Counted from the first letter of the stretch, positions 14,401-28,790 are shown. The stretch: 64,000 bases of DNA from Atopsyche davidsoni (GCA_022113835.1 JAILWY010000009.1:6424001-6488000), one strand, 5' to 3'. Numbers and translations are program-made. Notes: generated from the letters alone by a model not told the origin.

Positions 14401-15454
14401 TCAAGTAGTAGCGGTTTTCAAACATAAATAATGTTTTAATCATTCATTTGTCTAACGCTATATTGTATGGCTCAACTTATTCGAAAATAAGTATCTGATC
14501 TCCAAATTTATAACGCCCTTTTTATTCAGGGGAAGTAATTGTAGGCGCTACCTATTAGAAAAGTTAATTCCTAACACATCTAAGTTTGCATGATATAAGT
14601 TTTCCGTATAAGAAGAATTCATTACTCGCAAATTATCTGCATGGGTATTTTTTAAGATAAAAAATCTTTAATTTTGATAGAACAAGTATATCGATAGATA
14701 AATTTCTTTACTTAAAATCATTAATATTAATTTTTTAAAGATGATGAAAAGACAAAAACATTCTGCAATTCTGTTCGTCACTAAGATGCGGCTCCGCTTT
14801 GACGTTTTAAATAAATCAACTTCTTCAGCTGCTCCTGCTTCTTTGAATCGTCGCTGCTGCACCATGTTCCCGCGGTGCCATTCACATGCCGCGAACAAAA
14901 GCTGCAACAAAAATAATCGACCGCAAGGAAGATGCGGCCACTCCGAGCTGTCGAAACGAGTCTCGCTTATCATCATCATCTCTTAAAAGCCTCTCAACAC
15001 TTGAAAGCACCGGCAAAATAAAATCGAAAAACATTAAAGGGATACCTCGTCAAAAAAAAAAATGTATATACGTACATATATAATCCCGGGCGCATGTCTC
15101 TCGGGCCTTCCTCGCGTGCAAATATGCACGACCTAAAAAAGAGAATCCACTCGAGGTTCGCCGTCGCGTCCTTTGTTTTTTGCGACGGTCAAGTTTAAAG
15201 GCAAATAACTTCACCGAGAAGTCAGGCCAGAGCCGCGCTGTCTGCTCGCGGGGGCGAAATAAAGAAAACACTCGACGGGCGGCGTTTGGACCCGAAACCG
15301 AAAAGCGGCGAGATAAGAGGCCCGGCCGCCATGTTTACACACTTTTTCATTCAAATATTTTGGTATAACTTTTGGGGACCGCCAAAATTAAACTGTTTTG
15401 AGAATTGGCAAAAAATATGCAGCGATTTTGGTATTTGTGATCAGTTCGGGCACT

Positions 15455-15622
15455 GAAAGCCTCTACACCCGCAGCGACACGACCTGCGACCGATTTGCTA
15501 TCAACAGATAGCGTCCCTTAATTTTGGGTATTTTTTAAATGGTTTTGCATGAGTAAGCAATGTAAAGTAGGACGCTACTGGTAAATTGCAAGTTGTATCG
15601 CGACGTGTGTAAAGGTCTTTAA
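15455..15622. mobile_element. Small inverted-repeat element (MITE-like), copy 1
   Basis: The left end GCCTCTACACCCGCAGCGAC and the right end, read in reverse as GACCTTTACACACGTCGCGA, form imperfect terminal inverted repeats of about 25 bp around a 168-bp element. The inside (GACCTGCGACCGATTTG, then ATAGCGTCCCTTA) is shared with a second copy at 52,980-53,109. It has no coding capacity. The superfamily and target duplication are uncertain. Confidence 0.7.
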
Positions 15623-16478
15623 GATGATCATAATTTGATGTATTTAATGAAATAGGTAAATTGAGAGACAGAGCAGTTTACTGAACAATGTATTATACAT
15701 AAGCTTGAGTCATAGAATACTCTATAATAGCATTTCTATTTATAACCGTTGAATTACAAAAAAATCAAAATATCGATTTTTTAATGTATTCTTAAACTAT
15801 TATTAAAACTATTCGATTGTGCATTCATTAATTAATATGTGCATTCATAGATTATTTAAAACAAAATCAACAACTCATTAAAAAAAACAGAGATTAAAAG
15901 AAGAAGACATGTGTCTATAAAAAGGAATGAAGATTTTTAATTTTTTTCATTATGAACATGTTTTTATAATATTAATAAATAAACGACATACAATAATCTT
16001 TCATCCTAAAGAGGCTTGGATGTAAAATAAATGATGGTCAAATGCAATTTATTTATTTAATATGCAATGATATAAAAATACTAACTAATAGTTTGGAGGA
16101 TAAGTTAACTGTGTGTGAACATGCGTGAACGAGCAGCCTCGGCCGCCGCAGGCTTTGCCCCCCCGCGGCTGCAATTCGCAAAACGTTAAGTAATATTATG
16201 GCAATATTATTTAACTGGTAAAGGTAAACGCTTTCCATTAAAAAACGACAGACAAAGCCTCCAAACGAGTTTCTTGAGAGCGGAGCATGTTTAACGTCTC
16301 ACTCAGGGGTACTTGGTCCTGGCGCAGAAAGTCAACATTTACCCGATCGCTTAATACAAACCGCAAGTTAAATACACAAAACAATATTTATATATAAATA
16401 TATATTTTTATGTATATATAAATATATTTATATTATAGTTCATTAGTGTTGACGCTATATTTTATATTACTCAATTGA

Positions 16479-16500
16479 GAAAAAAAAAAAAAAAAAAAAA
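16479..16500. repeat. Poly-A tract next to AT-rich repeat
   Basis: A run of 22 A residues follows a TATATAAATATATATT-type stretch at about 16,385-16,435 in lectin intron 1. It may be the tail of an unrecognised retroposon, or simple sequence. Confidence 0.8.
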
Positions 16501-19500
16501 CAACGAGTGTCCTGAAATCGCGGCATTTGTATAAATATTCCAAGATGAATCAGAGCGGCATGACCGGTACGATGACAATGGGATAAAGTGGCGATCCGAA
16601 TTCTTGGCTTGGGTGGCTGCGAGGCGGGGGCGCGAGGCTAGGGGCGCCTGTCCGGGCAGATGAGCTCGCGGATTGTTCAACAACGTGAGAACAGTTTTAA
16701 AAGATCTCAGAAAGGTGTACTCTGATCTGCAGTTAAAAAAAACACCAATCGATCTTTTGCATAGCGACTGTATCTGAGCGTTACGGTGTCGTGAATAATT
16801 AATTTTGAATATTGATACATTTTTGGGGGAAAGCTTTGCTGAGTATATTTTATAAATAACTATTTTTTAAATACTTGGGCATACATTCAATGCATTATTT
16901 TAATAAACTGCATGCCTAAGCAATACCTACATGTCGTATAAGCGTACTTAACTACATCTACCATTAGTATGTTGTGTCGGAAATATAAAAAATATCGCGG
17001 CGTAGCAACAGGAACACGTCGTTTCTAATGGCAGCGGCCGCTAAAATCTAATAATACATTTCGCAACATTTATGATGAAAAATGGACGGTGTCAGTCGTC
17101 TCGATGATGAGACCTGCCCGGCTGCGGCAAGGACATATCACTGAGCCGGCGGCCAATTGCGGGGCAAATAGCGCTCGTCCCGGTGCCGGGCCATCCGCCA
17201 ACCCGCCGGGCCCGCTGGAATGCCCGAGATGAGATGGTTGCGAGGACCGCGATAAATGCCGCGCATATAAATCCTCGCCGTGAAGAAGTCATTAAGTCCG
17301 CGCCCCAGGTGGGAGCGCTCGCTGCAATGCGCGCAGAATAATGGCTCCGATCTAATATGGAGTACGACTCAGAGTCGGCGGCGGCCCTCGGCTGCAAGTG
17401 CGCCTTTGTTTTGTGGAGTTCAAGGTCGCACTGCTGCTTAAATGTGCAGTCGAATATTTGCTTTGACAATACAATATAAAAAAAAAATTATATAGGAAGA
17501 GTCTCTGCTTTTCCTGTACCCAAATTGTGCAACCATACATGGAAGGCAACATGCACAGCCATTGCGAGCATATGTAAACTCTTTATTTTATTTGCTTTAT
17601 GGTCATAAATGAAGCAATTGATTAGAATATTTAACTCTTGTAAAGTTTTTGTATAATGGATCTATCTGCGGATTTCCTCGTCTGGATTACTATTAGAACA
17701 AAAAAAAACTTTTTTTGCTCATATACTGAAAACTTTCCACTGTTATATTCCGATAACCACGACAGTTTCACAGCCAGAAAAAGGCTGAAGCGGTGCAAAA
17801 AGTCCGGAGCGATTCACCTCGCGAGTGAAATGGCCGAGGAGGAGCAGAGATCGAGGGCTCCGGCTCGGGGAGCTCGCGGCGCGTGGGAGAGCCCTCCTCG
17901 CATGTTTGAACTCCTCGGGTTTAAACAGCTGCCCTTCCCGGCACTCCCCGCTTTGTCTGCGCCCCGGGGAGCCGCATAAATTAATGACCCCCCCTCTCTT
18001 CGGCCGGCGCGATGACTCAACGGCGAGGTGTAATAATTCACCTGTGTGATATAACATTCGGGCCAGATTGTTTTATATATAATAATATTTACATTGTTAG
18101 CGTTTTTTCGGAAAATATGAGCAATTCAATAATTACGCTTTTTGTTACTTGTATTAACACATTATTGCGCGGATTTGCTTTGTTGAAAAACAAACAGGCA
18201 CTTATAGTATGTACGAGAAAACGGTTTGTGCTTATTCAGTTGACGGTATGCATTTAAAATGTGTACAACAATCAAGTGTTTACAATTACAATAGGCGCTC
18301 GGAGTATTTAAGCTTTGTTAAACTGCAAGAGGACAAGGCTATTATGATTTCATCTTTCCGGTTCTGTGAGATTGCAGGATATTGACAAATAACAGAAAAA
18401 GAGACGTTCCTTGAAAACTTTATTAACTCCCACGAGTTCATAAAAGTTATTCTAAGAAATACTCACAAGATAAGTAAACTGATTGGTGACACACCACCTA
18501 ATAATAATTATGATTTAAAAACACACTGTATCATAAAGATGTGCGAACAAAATCTTATTTAAATATTTTATCAGTTGTGGAAGACATAATTACTTATTAT
18601 TACTAATTTTTTTTTTTAAATTCTTTCACTCAGATATCATACGGGTGTACGCTCTGAGAAGTAATGTTGATTCCATTTGAATTAAATAAACATAATCCTT
18701 GCTCATTTACAATATGTTGTTATTCTTGACATACACATACTTTAAAAAAATAAATAAATACGCTCATCCAGATTTATCGAAAAAAACCTGAGTTCGGGAC
18801 TTATCGCCATTGAAGGCAAAAATACAACAAAGCGTTAAAGAATATGCTTGTAATGATATGTAGATGCGATTCCCTCACTCCCTGCAGTGTGGCGTTTGTT
18901 AGATTGCCTGGCACGTCTCGTCAGAAATGGCCATCGGAAGAGGAAGTGGCGGCCACTCGGTATGCGCGGCGCGGGGCGTGCGGCGCAGACTACCAAGCGC
19001 GGACTCGGCCCGGCCGGCGGCGAGCATTGGGATTCAGTACAGAAATCACCAACTGCGACGAAAACCCGAAGAAAGATGGACAGGAAATATAAACCCAAAA
19101 CCACGACGCATTCGCCATCAATGGTATCAATCGACGATAGCACGCAATAACGACAGCCGACGGCTGAGTCATTGCGTAATCGAAGAGATGCCCTCAGCCT
19201 ATTGCTGCTACATATCGCTTATCGCATTATATATATATCTACATTTCCTAAGCATTTATTGTATTTTAATTGATTGATTGTAAAGCAACACCGTATAAAA
19301 TTTCAAATCCTCGTTTTAAACAAAATTTACATAAAATATATATGCTTATCTCCTGAAGTGGTAGTGTTACATGTCTAAAGTCGTAACTATGCTGATGTAG
19401 CGCGGTACTCCAAATGCAATGTTTCTGGAGTCCAATCGAAGATATGTTGAGATGACGTACGACTTTCTGTTTAAATTCCTGTAATATTTATAGAAATGCC

Positions 19501-22500
19501 GCGTCAAGCTAACGTGACTTTAAAAAAACCCTATTAAGATATACTTGCGATAGTCGGGTGGTGTTTTTTTTTCTTTTGTCTCGATTCTCGTCTTTCGATT
19601 ACATAAATATTATAAATCTTGACGTGACCATCTGCCCAGCACTCCGGGCAAGAGGCGAGGTCTGCATTAATGCACTGCAGTGTTTCGAATAAATGCATTT
19701 CAAGTTAGAAGGAAACATCCTCCGGGAGTATGTGTGGTCTCAGCATAATATGGCACTGGAAAGTCAACTAGAAAACAAACGTGAATAATTGAGGCTATGA
19801 GAGCAGAAGTGAACTCACCCACACGTATAAGTAATGCTAATAAAAATAATTAAATTTAAATATTTGTTTGGAGTGGATGGGAGTTATACAAATTAAAATA
19901 TACTTGTTATATATATTTATAGCTTCAGGAGATTAACTAAAATATGCATACTTTCTATCATTATATTATATAATTAATGGCAGGTCAATTTTTGTGAGAA
20001 AAATATTTTAATTTTTTCAATATATGGTGTAAGACAAATATATTTTTTTGTGCTTTATCGCTAACACTGTAAGCGATAATGCAAAATAAATATATTTGTG
20101 CATGTAAGTTTATTATCTATATTATTAATTCAATAAAATTGATTTGAAACATTTTGACAATTGATAACGGTTTTTTATTACCACAAATCAAATAAGCAAC
20201 GGCTTTTATAACTTGTAATAAAAGTTTCCGATTTGTCTGTGTATGCATAATTTATCAAAGTTCTTATCACCGAAGGCTGGAATAATTCAGCGTAGATTCA
20301 CGGCGTGGATGTTTTCGTCAGAAGCAGAGTTTAATATCAATCTGTAAGGACGCTCCTGCCGACCAATCAGAGCATCGGAGTGACGATTCCTCTTGTGACA
20401 GACCGGGACTGCTCATGAAGACGAAGAACATCCGACGAATGGCCAAGGAAACCTCACACGACGAATAGAGATACATAATTTATCATCTTTAAATGATCGG
20501 TGTTTATTTTAAATCAGTATACGTAGTTTGTATTAGCAGTACAAGTCCTGAATTGAAGTCATGAAATTAAAATTATTGACTTATTGTTTTTTGCTAAATT
20601 TTATTAAAACTTGTTAGCAAACATGTATGCATATTGGCATAACAATTTTCCGACATCAAAATATGTTTTAAATAAGTTAATAAATGCTGGACTCCCAACG
20701 TTTGTGTTTAAACTCTATGAAACATTATTATTTGATTATTCAAAAAAGGGTGTGAGTTTTTATTTTTATTTTTACCATGTATAAAAAAACGACAAATATA
20801 AAATATTCCAATTGTTTGATGACAATTAATTGTATCAATGTAATAAAAGCAGTAAAAAAAATATTTTTAAATAGAAAAGTACTATCGATCTTTTATTGTG
20901 ATTTAGTTTAGATTTGTTAATAGATATAAAATATCCTGAATCCATCTGAAAGGACTGCTTACGAGGCGTGGCGAGTTTTTCCATTGGAGCGAGCCCGGGC
21001 CGCTCAGTTCCGCCAAATCTTCTCCGGAGATCGACGATAAGAACTAAATGACTGACAATGGAGATTCACGGAACTCCGTGACGGCTGTAATAATCGTTGT
21101 TTGCGTTTGTTGTAATTACAAGGGGAACAAGTGCGAAGAGCGAATTATACATGTGATTATTGGATTTAAAAAATGAAGAAATTAATCATCGAGGGTGACG
21201 CGACGTGACGTGCTGTGGAAGCAAACGAGACAACTAACGCCCATTCACAGTAATAATGGAATAATTACATAGGGACGCCGATTACCTGTTCTAACTTTGC
21301 TATTACGTGTAAAACCGAGGAAAGCTCAAAGCGATTTATGGGATCAATAAATTAATACCTCTGTGTAAAAAGTCATTAAGAAGCTTGTTGCTTTGAATTA
21401 ATTTATTACATGTGTTATAAATAATCCCATGTTATTATATGAGTACATAAATTCGAATATCTATAGGTGTCGATAAAAACCCATGATCACTACAAATTGT
21501 TTTTAACTTTTAGCACCCGAAGTATTTCTTTACAATCTTTTATTTAACAAAGTTAAAAGTACTCTTATTTTTTAACTATAATATATAATAATTCACACCA
21601 CCGCTTGCCTTGCCGATTTTTTAATAAAAGAAGTCATCAACTTTTTTAATTGCTGAGATGCATTTAATTTCAAATAATCTATTCAAATAACTTTTTTTTA
21701 CAAGCATCCATGCTTACCTCCTCACGTTTATGAACTTTAAATATTATTTAAATTTATTTAAAACATTGGCAATGCTTGATAACCAAATCGAATAAGCGTT
21801 AAGGTGTTGTTGACCTCACCAATCCGGGCTCTGTGGTGGCAATGGTCGGCGATCAATGAAATTATTATTTATTTACCAGGGAATCGCCGAGCAACGAGAT
21901 TCGTTCTAAAGACTGCCGAGCAATTCGATTGAAATAAAAAAAAGCTCAAGACGGTCGGTTTTTCTAAATATATACCGGCAAGGTTTCCCGAATAGTCTAG
22001 CCGTATTTTATATGATCCAACAAATATAATTACACGTCATTATTTTTAATTGAATTCTGTACGATTCAATACAAGCATCAATTTAATTCCTTTTGATTAT
22101 ATGTGTAATTCGATGCTCGGGAGCTCTATTATCGCAGTACCTGCAGCTCTCGCAGTTCAATACCCCTCCTAGGCAGGTGAATCACCAATCCATAATGGAA
22201 ACCTCAAAAAAATTCACAGTTGCAATATTCAATTATTATTCGACGACAGTACCTAGTACTGAAGCCGCGATTCGCCGTTAAAGCCATGAAGATATCGATA
22301 AGAAACAGTTCATTCAACGCGCTAATATATGCCCGCGATCAAAGTGAAACGGTCGAACGGCTAATTGATGAATCGATTCGCATTTCTATGAACTGTAATA
22401 TAAATAAAAGATACGAGTTAAATATTAACGAACGAATTTGCACGGGAACATATCACACAACGGTATTCTCACCGACAAAAAGAATTAAAAAAATATATAT

Positions 22501-23731
22501 ATTTTATAAAGTGCCCATTCACGGTAGTATAGTATTGCATGCCGATTGGCAAAAAAACCGGTAAGTAGCAAGAAGTGCTCTAAGCCATTGACGACAGCTG
22601 GTTTTGTTTATCAATTTATTGACATAAAAAAGTTAATGACCCGTAGCGGTAAAGACGGGATTTTTTTTCAGTCATTTGGATCTTTATCAACCGGATCGAA
22701 TGACCGAAAGGATGCAGAAACCACCGCAGGCTTCTCTGCAACGTCTTCTGCCTTTTTTGCCACCGCCGCGGGTACACATCGATCGCATCGAATTACTGGC
22801 TCAGAGGGTAACGTCCAATGTACGAAAATCGCTTCGGCCTCGCATGCGGGCACGAAGATAGCGCCGCAAAGTATAGGGGCATGTTTTTGGCATCATTACG
22901 GTTATCGAACTTACTTTTCGGTTAATAAATGTATACCTTCATTACGAGCCTCCGAAAATGTGCAATCTTCGTGGAAATTATATTTAATAATCTAATAAAC
23001 ATTGATTTTGATGGTAGTTTATTTATTAAGTACACGCAGGCAGGGCTCACTGTAATCTTCTTGCGCCGCGTACGGCCGGTAAAATACCAACATTTTTCAT
23101 ATTATGCGTGATCCGTGATCTAATTTATAATTCGTGACTTCTTGATGAACACAACACAAGCCACAAAGGTATTGGATTAGCTACGAACTTAAAAATCCAT
23201 TTTGAGGCGTTCACCTGATATTATTGCAAAACAACTTTGTATAACCGGGACTAGCGCATATTTAAAAAAATCACAAAGATGAGATGATTTAATTATATAT
23301 GAAGACAAATTCAAAAAAATATTTAGTTTAATACCATTTAATTTATTGAATTAACCAAATTGGCGGAACGAAGCCGCAACATTAAGTTATCAAAGCGATT
23401 ATCTTTTTTTAATAATTCAATAGCGATTAGATTTTAGCAAAAAACACTCCCATTGCGAAAAAAGCGGATTCCTTTGGTAATTTAAGCTATTCGCTCCGAT
23501 TCGTACGAATAATGTTCATTTTTTATTTATTAATTTTGAAGAACTCAATCGTTCTTTTTGTCTCAATTTATTATTCGGTAAGTAATTACAGTAAAAACCA
23601 GCCATTTTTTTCTGAAAGTAAATGGCGAATCTTATTAAAATAGGACAAAAAACTTCAAATATGAATCAGGACGTACAAATTTATTCATAGTACTTTTTCA
23701 GAAACATATCTTATGGTTATATAAGTAAAAA

Positions 23732-23836
<105 letters not shown>

Positions 23837-25295
23837 CTTTGAATGAGCTTAATATTGATTATTTTATGTATAACTTATTTACGGCTATTAAATAATTTTA
23901 TTTGACGGTATACCACAAAGTCGTAAACGGAGATAGAGCTTTGAACTTACGAAACGAATCGTCATGGCCTTGAAGATAATGGACTCATCCTTCGTCTGCA
24001 TCGCAGAACATTTTCTTTCGCCACGCAGAATCGTCAGTAAATCTGAGATTAGCACTTGGAGAGCTATAAAAAGTTGGATTACCCTCGCCGTGAACGCTCA
24101 AATGATATTGTATTAGTGGCTGGAGCCATGGACCGATGGCTACCGGAGCCAATGCAGAAAATGGCCACCGGACAGAACCATTCGCAGGTAGCGTCGGAAT
24201 TTGCAAAACGTCGTTTTTTAAATGTACCTTCAATTTCAACGCTTCCACATCTTCACGTGAAGAATTTTAAATCGTTTGATATTCGTTATGCGATATAATT
24301 TTAAGCATTTGTTTCGTGCAAATACTTACTATAGTTTTTGGCATGATTATGGTTGAGGTATCAATAAATGTGCTGGACCCTTTCTTCTTTATCTGGAGGA
24401 ATGTGCCAAATATCAAGATTCATAATTGTGCGAGTCATATCAATATCTTGTATTTTATAAATCTGTGGAGGTTTTAATTATTTTATAGAACAAACAAATT
24501 TACAATATGAATAATTTACACAGACAACGCTTTCAACATACCACAGTGTGGATTTATAAAAAAAATTCAAGGCATACCGGGATATGCATCCACTGTTAAG
24601 CAGTTATTGGCTTCTAAGTACACGTGGACTCGCCAACAGAAAGTCGTGATAGACCACAGGATAACAGTTACATCGTGAGTCGTGAATTCTGACAATAATT
24701 GCGCGTTCCCGGAGACCCGACTTGCTATGGGTTATTTTAAGACCTCTCTATATTCTGTACTTGTGCCTACATATATTTTTAAAGATAGCAATTTTATGCA
24801 GGTAGACAGGTGATTATAGATTTTTTATTATACACTTAAGCAGCAAACGATGTACTCAGATATGGAAATTATGATGATAATTATTATTTAGGTTTGATTG
24901 TACTATAAGTAAAATGGTGACATTATATTTATCGTAAAAATTATAATATTTACAAAGAAAATTTAAATAACGATATCTAATCAAGTGCATAAGTACCCCC
25001 AGTTTTTTTTATGAAGTTAAAAGTTATTAGAATGTTGGGAGTTTATTATGAATAAACATAAACACCTGGCGAAAATATTTCACAAGCTCGTACATAAAGT
25101 TCCTTACTGTTGATACTTTAGTGACGAGGCAAGCTCAGGTGTATAATTACAAAAAAAAAAAAATAACATTTATGGTTTAGAGCCCTATAAAAACCACTCG
25201 GAACATAATATGTTATTATACAATATATATTTATTTACATAGCCACCTTAAATATTTCAGGAACTCACCGTTATTCAAGGTATTTCATAAGATTA

Positions 25296-26569
25296 CCAGG
25301 TGTACTTGTAATTAATTTCCGGTTTTTTTGTAAATAAAACACAATATTGCAAGAGAAGTGTTAAAGATATTTTATTCAAAATATTTTCCATCGTTTTCTA
25401 TATATTTTTCCCACCTTTCCGGTAATTTGTGGATACCACGCCAATAGAATTGACTGTCTTTGGTGGTGAACCACTCGGTGAGCCAATTTCGAAAATTTTC
25501 ATAAGAATTGAAGCGCTGCTCAGAAAGTGCGTGGCCCAGCGAAGCAAAGAGGTAGTAGTCCGATGGAGCCAAGTCTGGTGAGTAAGCCGCATGATCAAGC
25601 ATTTCCCACTGGAGTTGTTCCAGCGTGTCGCGAACGTGTTTCGACTTATGCGATGGTGCATTGTCATGGAGCAAAATCACCTGCTTCTGTCTTTCTTTAT
25701 ATTCTGGTCGGTTTTCCGCAATTGCTCGGCTCAAATCTTTGATTTGTTGTTCGTAGCGAACGGCGTTCGCAGTTTCACCAGGTTTCAGCAGTTCAAAGTA
25801 GATAACACCGGTGTGGTCCCACCACACACACAGCATGGCCTTCCGACTGAAACGATTTGGCCGTGCCGTCGATGTCGATGCTTCACCTGGACTCACTCAC
25901 GATTTTTTGCGGTTAGAGTTCTCTAAAAATATCCATTTTTCATCGCCAGTAACAATACGATGCAGAAAAGACTTTCTTTTGTATCGTTGAAGCAGCATTT
26001 CACATGTCACTTTTCGATTTTCCATTTGTCTCTCGGTCAGTTCATGCGACACCCACTTTCCGCACTTCTGAATTTTCCCCATGGCTCGCAGACGTTTGGA
26101 GATTGCTTGCTGTTGAGCTCCCAGCGCTTCTGCAAGCTGTCGTTGCGTTTGCGTATCGTCTTCATCCAATAATACTTGCAATTCGACGTCATCAAACGAT
26201 TTTCGCTTTCCGGAGCATGCGACGTCGTTCAGGTCGAAATCTCCATTTCTGAATTGTCGAAACCACGTTTCACATCTTCGAAGTGTTAAAGCATGATTGC
26301 CATAAACTTCGGTGGCTCTCGGACACTTTTTTCCCTTGATTAAACATGAAAAGCAATGCATGGCGCATATGTTCAAAATTCGGTACGAATGCAGACATCT
26401 TTGACACGCAATAAAAACTTTCTAAAAAAACTTTTTAGGAAAACGTCAACGCCGTTTAGACACTCGATAACTACTTAACAAAATGACATATAAGTGCTAC
26501 CAACATCAAAGCAAAATACAGAACACCATCTATCGAAAAAAACCGGAAATTAATTAGGAGTACACCTGG
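25296..26569 (-). mobile_element. mariner transposon, nearly complete, with TA duplications
   Basis: The element is 1,274 bp, the usual mariner size. Terminal inverted repeats begin CCAGGTGTAC and continue through AATTAATTTCCGG to a T-run, with only two mismatches over about 34 bp between the ends (25,296-25,329 and 26,536-26,569). A TA lies directly outside each end (25,294-25,295 and 26,570-26,571), as expected of Tc1/mariner target duplication. The transposase is on the minus strand and is broken twice. The element sits in lectin intron 1, opposite in direction to the gene. Confidence 0.95.
25372..26398 (-). pseudogene. mariner transposase, DD34D, one frameshift and one stop
   Basis: Reading from ATG at 26,398 to TAA at 25,372-25,374 spans 1,027 nt, one base off a multiple of three, close to the usual 345 codons. 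The N-terminal helix-turn-helix half is clear (CETWFRQFRNGDFDLND, LGAQQQAISKRLRAMGKIQK). The catalytic aspartates are in GDEKW, LLHDNAPSH and YSPDLAPSDYYLF, with 34 residues between the second and third, the mariner DD34D spacing. The C-terminus is normal (LPERWEKYIENDGKYFE). A frameshift lies in the first 25 codons near an A-run (about 26,330-26,345). An in-frame TGA at 25,897-25,899 replaces the tryptophan expected after RKKS. Few changes suggest a young but inactive copy. Confidence 0.93.
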
Positions 26570-27151
26570 TAAATTGTTGGCGGATTGGACATAGGTTTTT
26601 TTTATTATAAGGCTATCGTTGCCTATAAGTATGTAATTTATTTTACTTAAGGCAAGCAAGGATTATGCCTTTGAGTCATACTACCGACCCAATGAATAGT
26701 AAACGCATTAAAAATCTTTAAAATTCCAGGACTATACAGTCTGACAGATCTGTTTAATATGAATGATAATACTTGATTTAGGAAAATCCCAAGAAGTTTA
26801 ATCGCTTATTTATGCTGAGTGCAGTAAAACTGTAATTTACGAGTTAAATTCTAAAGTATGTTGCAGTAAATACCTCATAACTTACAGGATAAAGGATAAC
26901 GTGATAAAATACATTTAAGAAATATATAATATCATCTTCTTGATCCTCACTGATTCATTGAACCAAAATTTACAACATTATATAATATAGCGTTTTATTA
27001 GTTCTTTTCATTCAGTAAATATTGATAATTATCTACGGTGAATTTTTTTTTCTGATGCCGGTTTTTTACGATAAGGCAAAAGCTGGAGAAGTATCTAGCC
27101 GGACATAGTCGCAATGGCCTCCGAAAGCTTCCTACTGTCAGCTCTTCAGCA

Positions 27152-27156
27152 ATATG

Positions 27157-27238
<82 letters not shown>
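27152..27238. repeat. (AT)n microsatellite
   Basis: About 85 bp of TA repeats with one G interruption at about 27,180. It lies in lectin intron 1. A Tyr/Ile repeat frame across it is an artefact. Confidence 0.95.
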
Positions 27239-27239
<1 letters not shown>

Positions 27240-28017
27240 ATATCAAAATAAGACGACAAATATTCAAGACCGCGTGTTTTTACGATTGAATGTTGCATAA
27301 TGTATTATGCTCAGAAAATCTGCAAGTACATGGCGCTCACTCCGCTCGCAGAGCCCGCGCGGTCACTTTCACCGCGCGCCGTGATGCAAGGAGGCTGCGG
27401 TCACGGTCAAGGGCCAAGTGCAGCGATCAAGTACCTCGTCCATTATAAAACGTACTCGAGTACGGCACGGGCACCCAGAGCTCGGAGATTATTCATCTTA
27501 AAGTCGACGAATGCTCAGTAAAAGCACATACATAATGTATATAAAGTATAAACTTTTTGACGTCATACAGAAACTGTTGATTTATTGATTGAAATATGTA
27601 TTTTTATGCTGGTGGGAAATATTGATTGTACAACGACATTCTATTTACACAGTCACGTTACGAAATTCAATATTTTTTACAGAGAGTACTTGGTGGAATT
27701 CCATATTAATATTTTTGAGTAAAATACTTGAGTGATTTTCCACATGATCGTTTTTATTTGTGACCGGTTTCGCCAACCTTTCACGTTGGCATTATCAAAC
27801 AGAGTTCAGTCACGTCACCGTAAAAATGTAGATTCTGAAATGCAAATTGAAACTATGCATTGTCAGTCTCAACGCCACAAGCCAAACTATATTCAAGATC
27901 AAACTATTTCCATTATAAAATGAAACACAACATCGCTGCGCTCGACTTCGCAGGCATTGTTACAATTTCCTATTAAAGCCTTGCGCGATGTTGACAAGCT
28001 CGGCGCCAGAGCTGGAG

Positions 28018-28048
28018 GATGGGGTGGGGTGGGGTGGGGGAGGGGGGA
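28018..28048 (+). repeat. GGGGT repeat, potential G-quadruplex
   Basis: GGGGTGGGGTGGGGTGGGGG and the following G-runs form four or more G tracts, about 740 bp before exon 2 of the lectin gene. No coding meaning is seen. Confidence 0.85.
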
Positions 28049-28790
28049 CCGGGCGCCGGGGCTGGCCTAACGAGGGGCGCAGGCTGTTATGTAAATAGGC
28101 CGCCGGTCGTGGCCTCGTCGCGGGCACTCCGTCATGTCGGGACCAAATTGCCGGGCGAGAGTCCAGCCGAGCGTCCCTGTCGGACTGTCAAAACGAGATT
28201 GCCCTCCGGGGAGTTATGCATCATCGGCTGAGATATCGCGCTCCCCGCGGGCCAATCGCATCCCCTAAGTGTCTACGCGTCCTGAGATATGAGCCTAGGT
28301 CTCAGAAATGCGATCGGATCCCAAGTATCCATAGCATAGTTAGCAAAACAAATCACGGCCGAAGTGATTGATGAAGCTTTACAATAAATAATTGGTCTCG
28401 TGAAAGACACAATTTTTTTTTTTATAAAAATCCCAATGAACCGTTAGCATCGATTATCTGCACACACCATATCATTCCTTGCTTGTGCGTGGTTGAGTAC
28501 TATATGCTACATGCGAATGTTGAATAAACACACACCACGCAAGATAATCGAGACACTAATAACCACACACCTCCCTCATCAATCGGCCGTGGGTTTCCTC
28601 AGGTGGCATCATTAGGCGCAGGCCTCCGCAGGTCGCCGGCCCATTCCGCAGGCTGCGAATAATTGATAGGTCGCCTGTATAAGGCTTCTCCCATCTCCTC
28701 CCGGCGCGGCCGTGTCGGGCCGCGAGACAAAGCTCCCGCGAGCGCCGCCGTGCATTAGCATTACAATATCGTCTCCATTGTTTGTTCTAG

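Noticed and set aside
25398..25667. Second minus-strand frame within the mariner, and plus-strand frames at 25,527-26,252
   Set aside because: Shadows of the transposase frame.
26998..27267. Minus-strand frame with Tyr-Ile repeats
   Set aside because: Translation of the (AT)n microsatellite.
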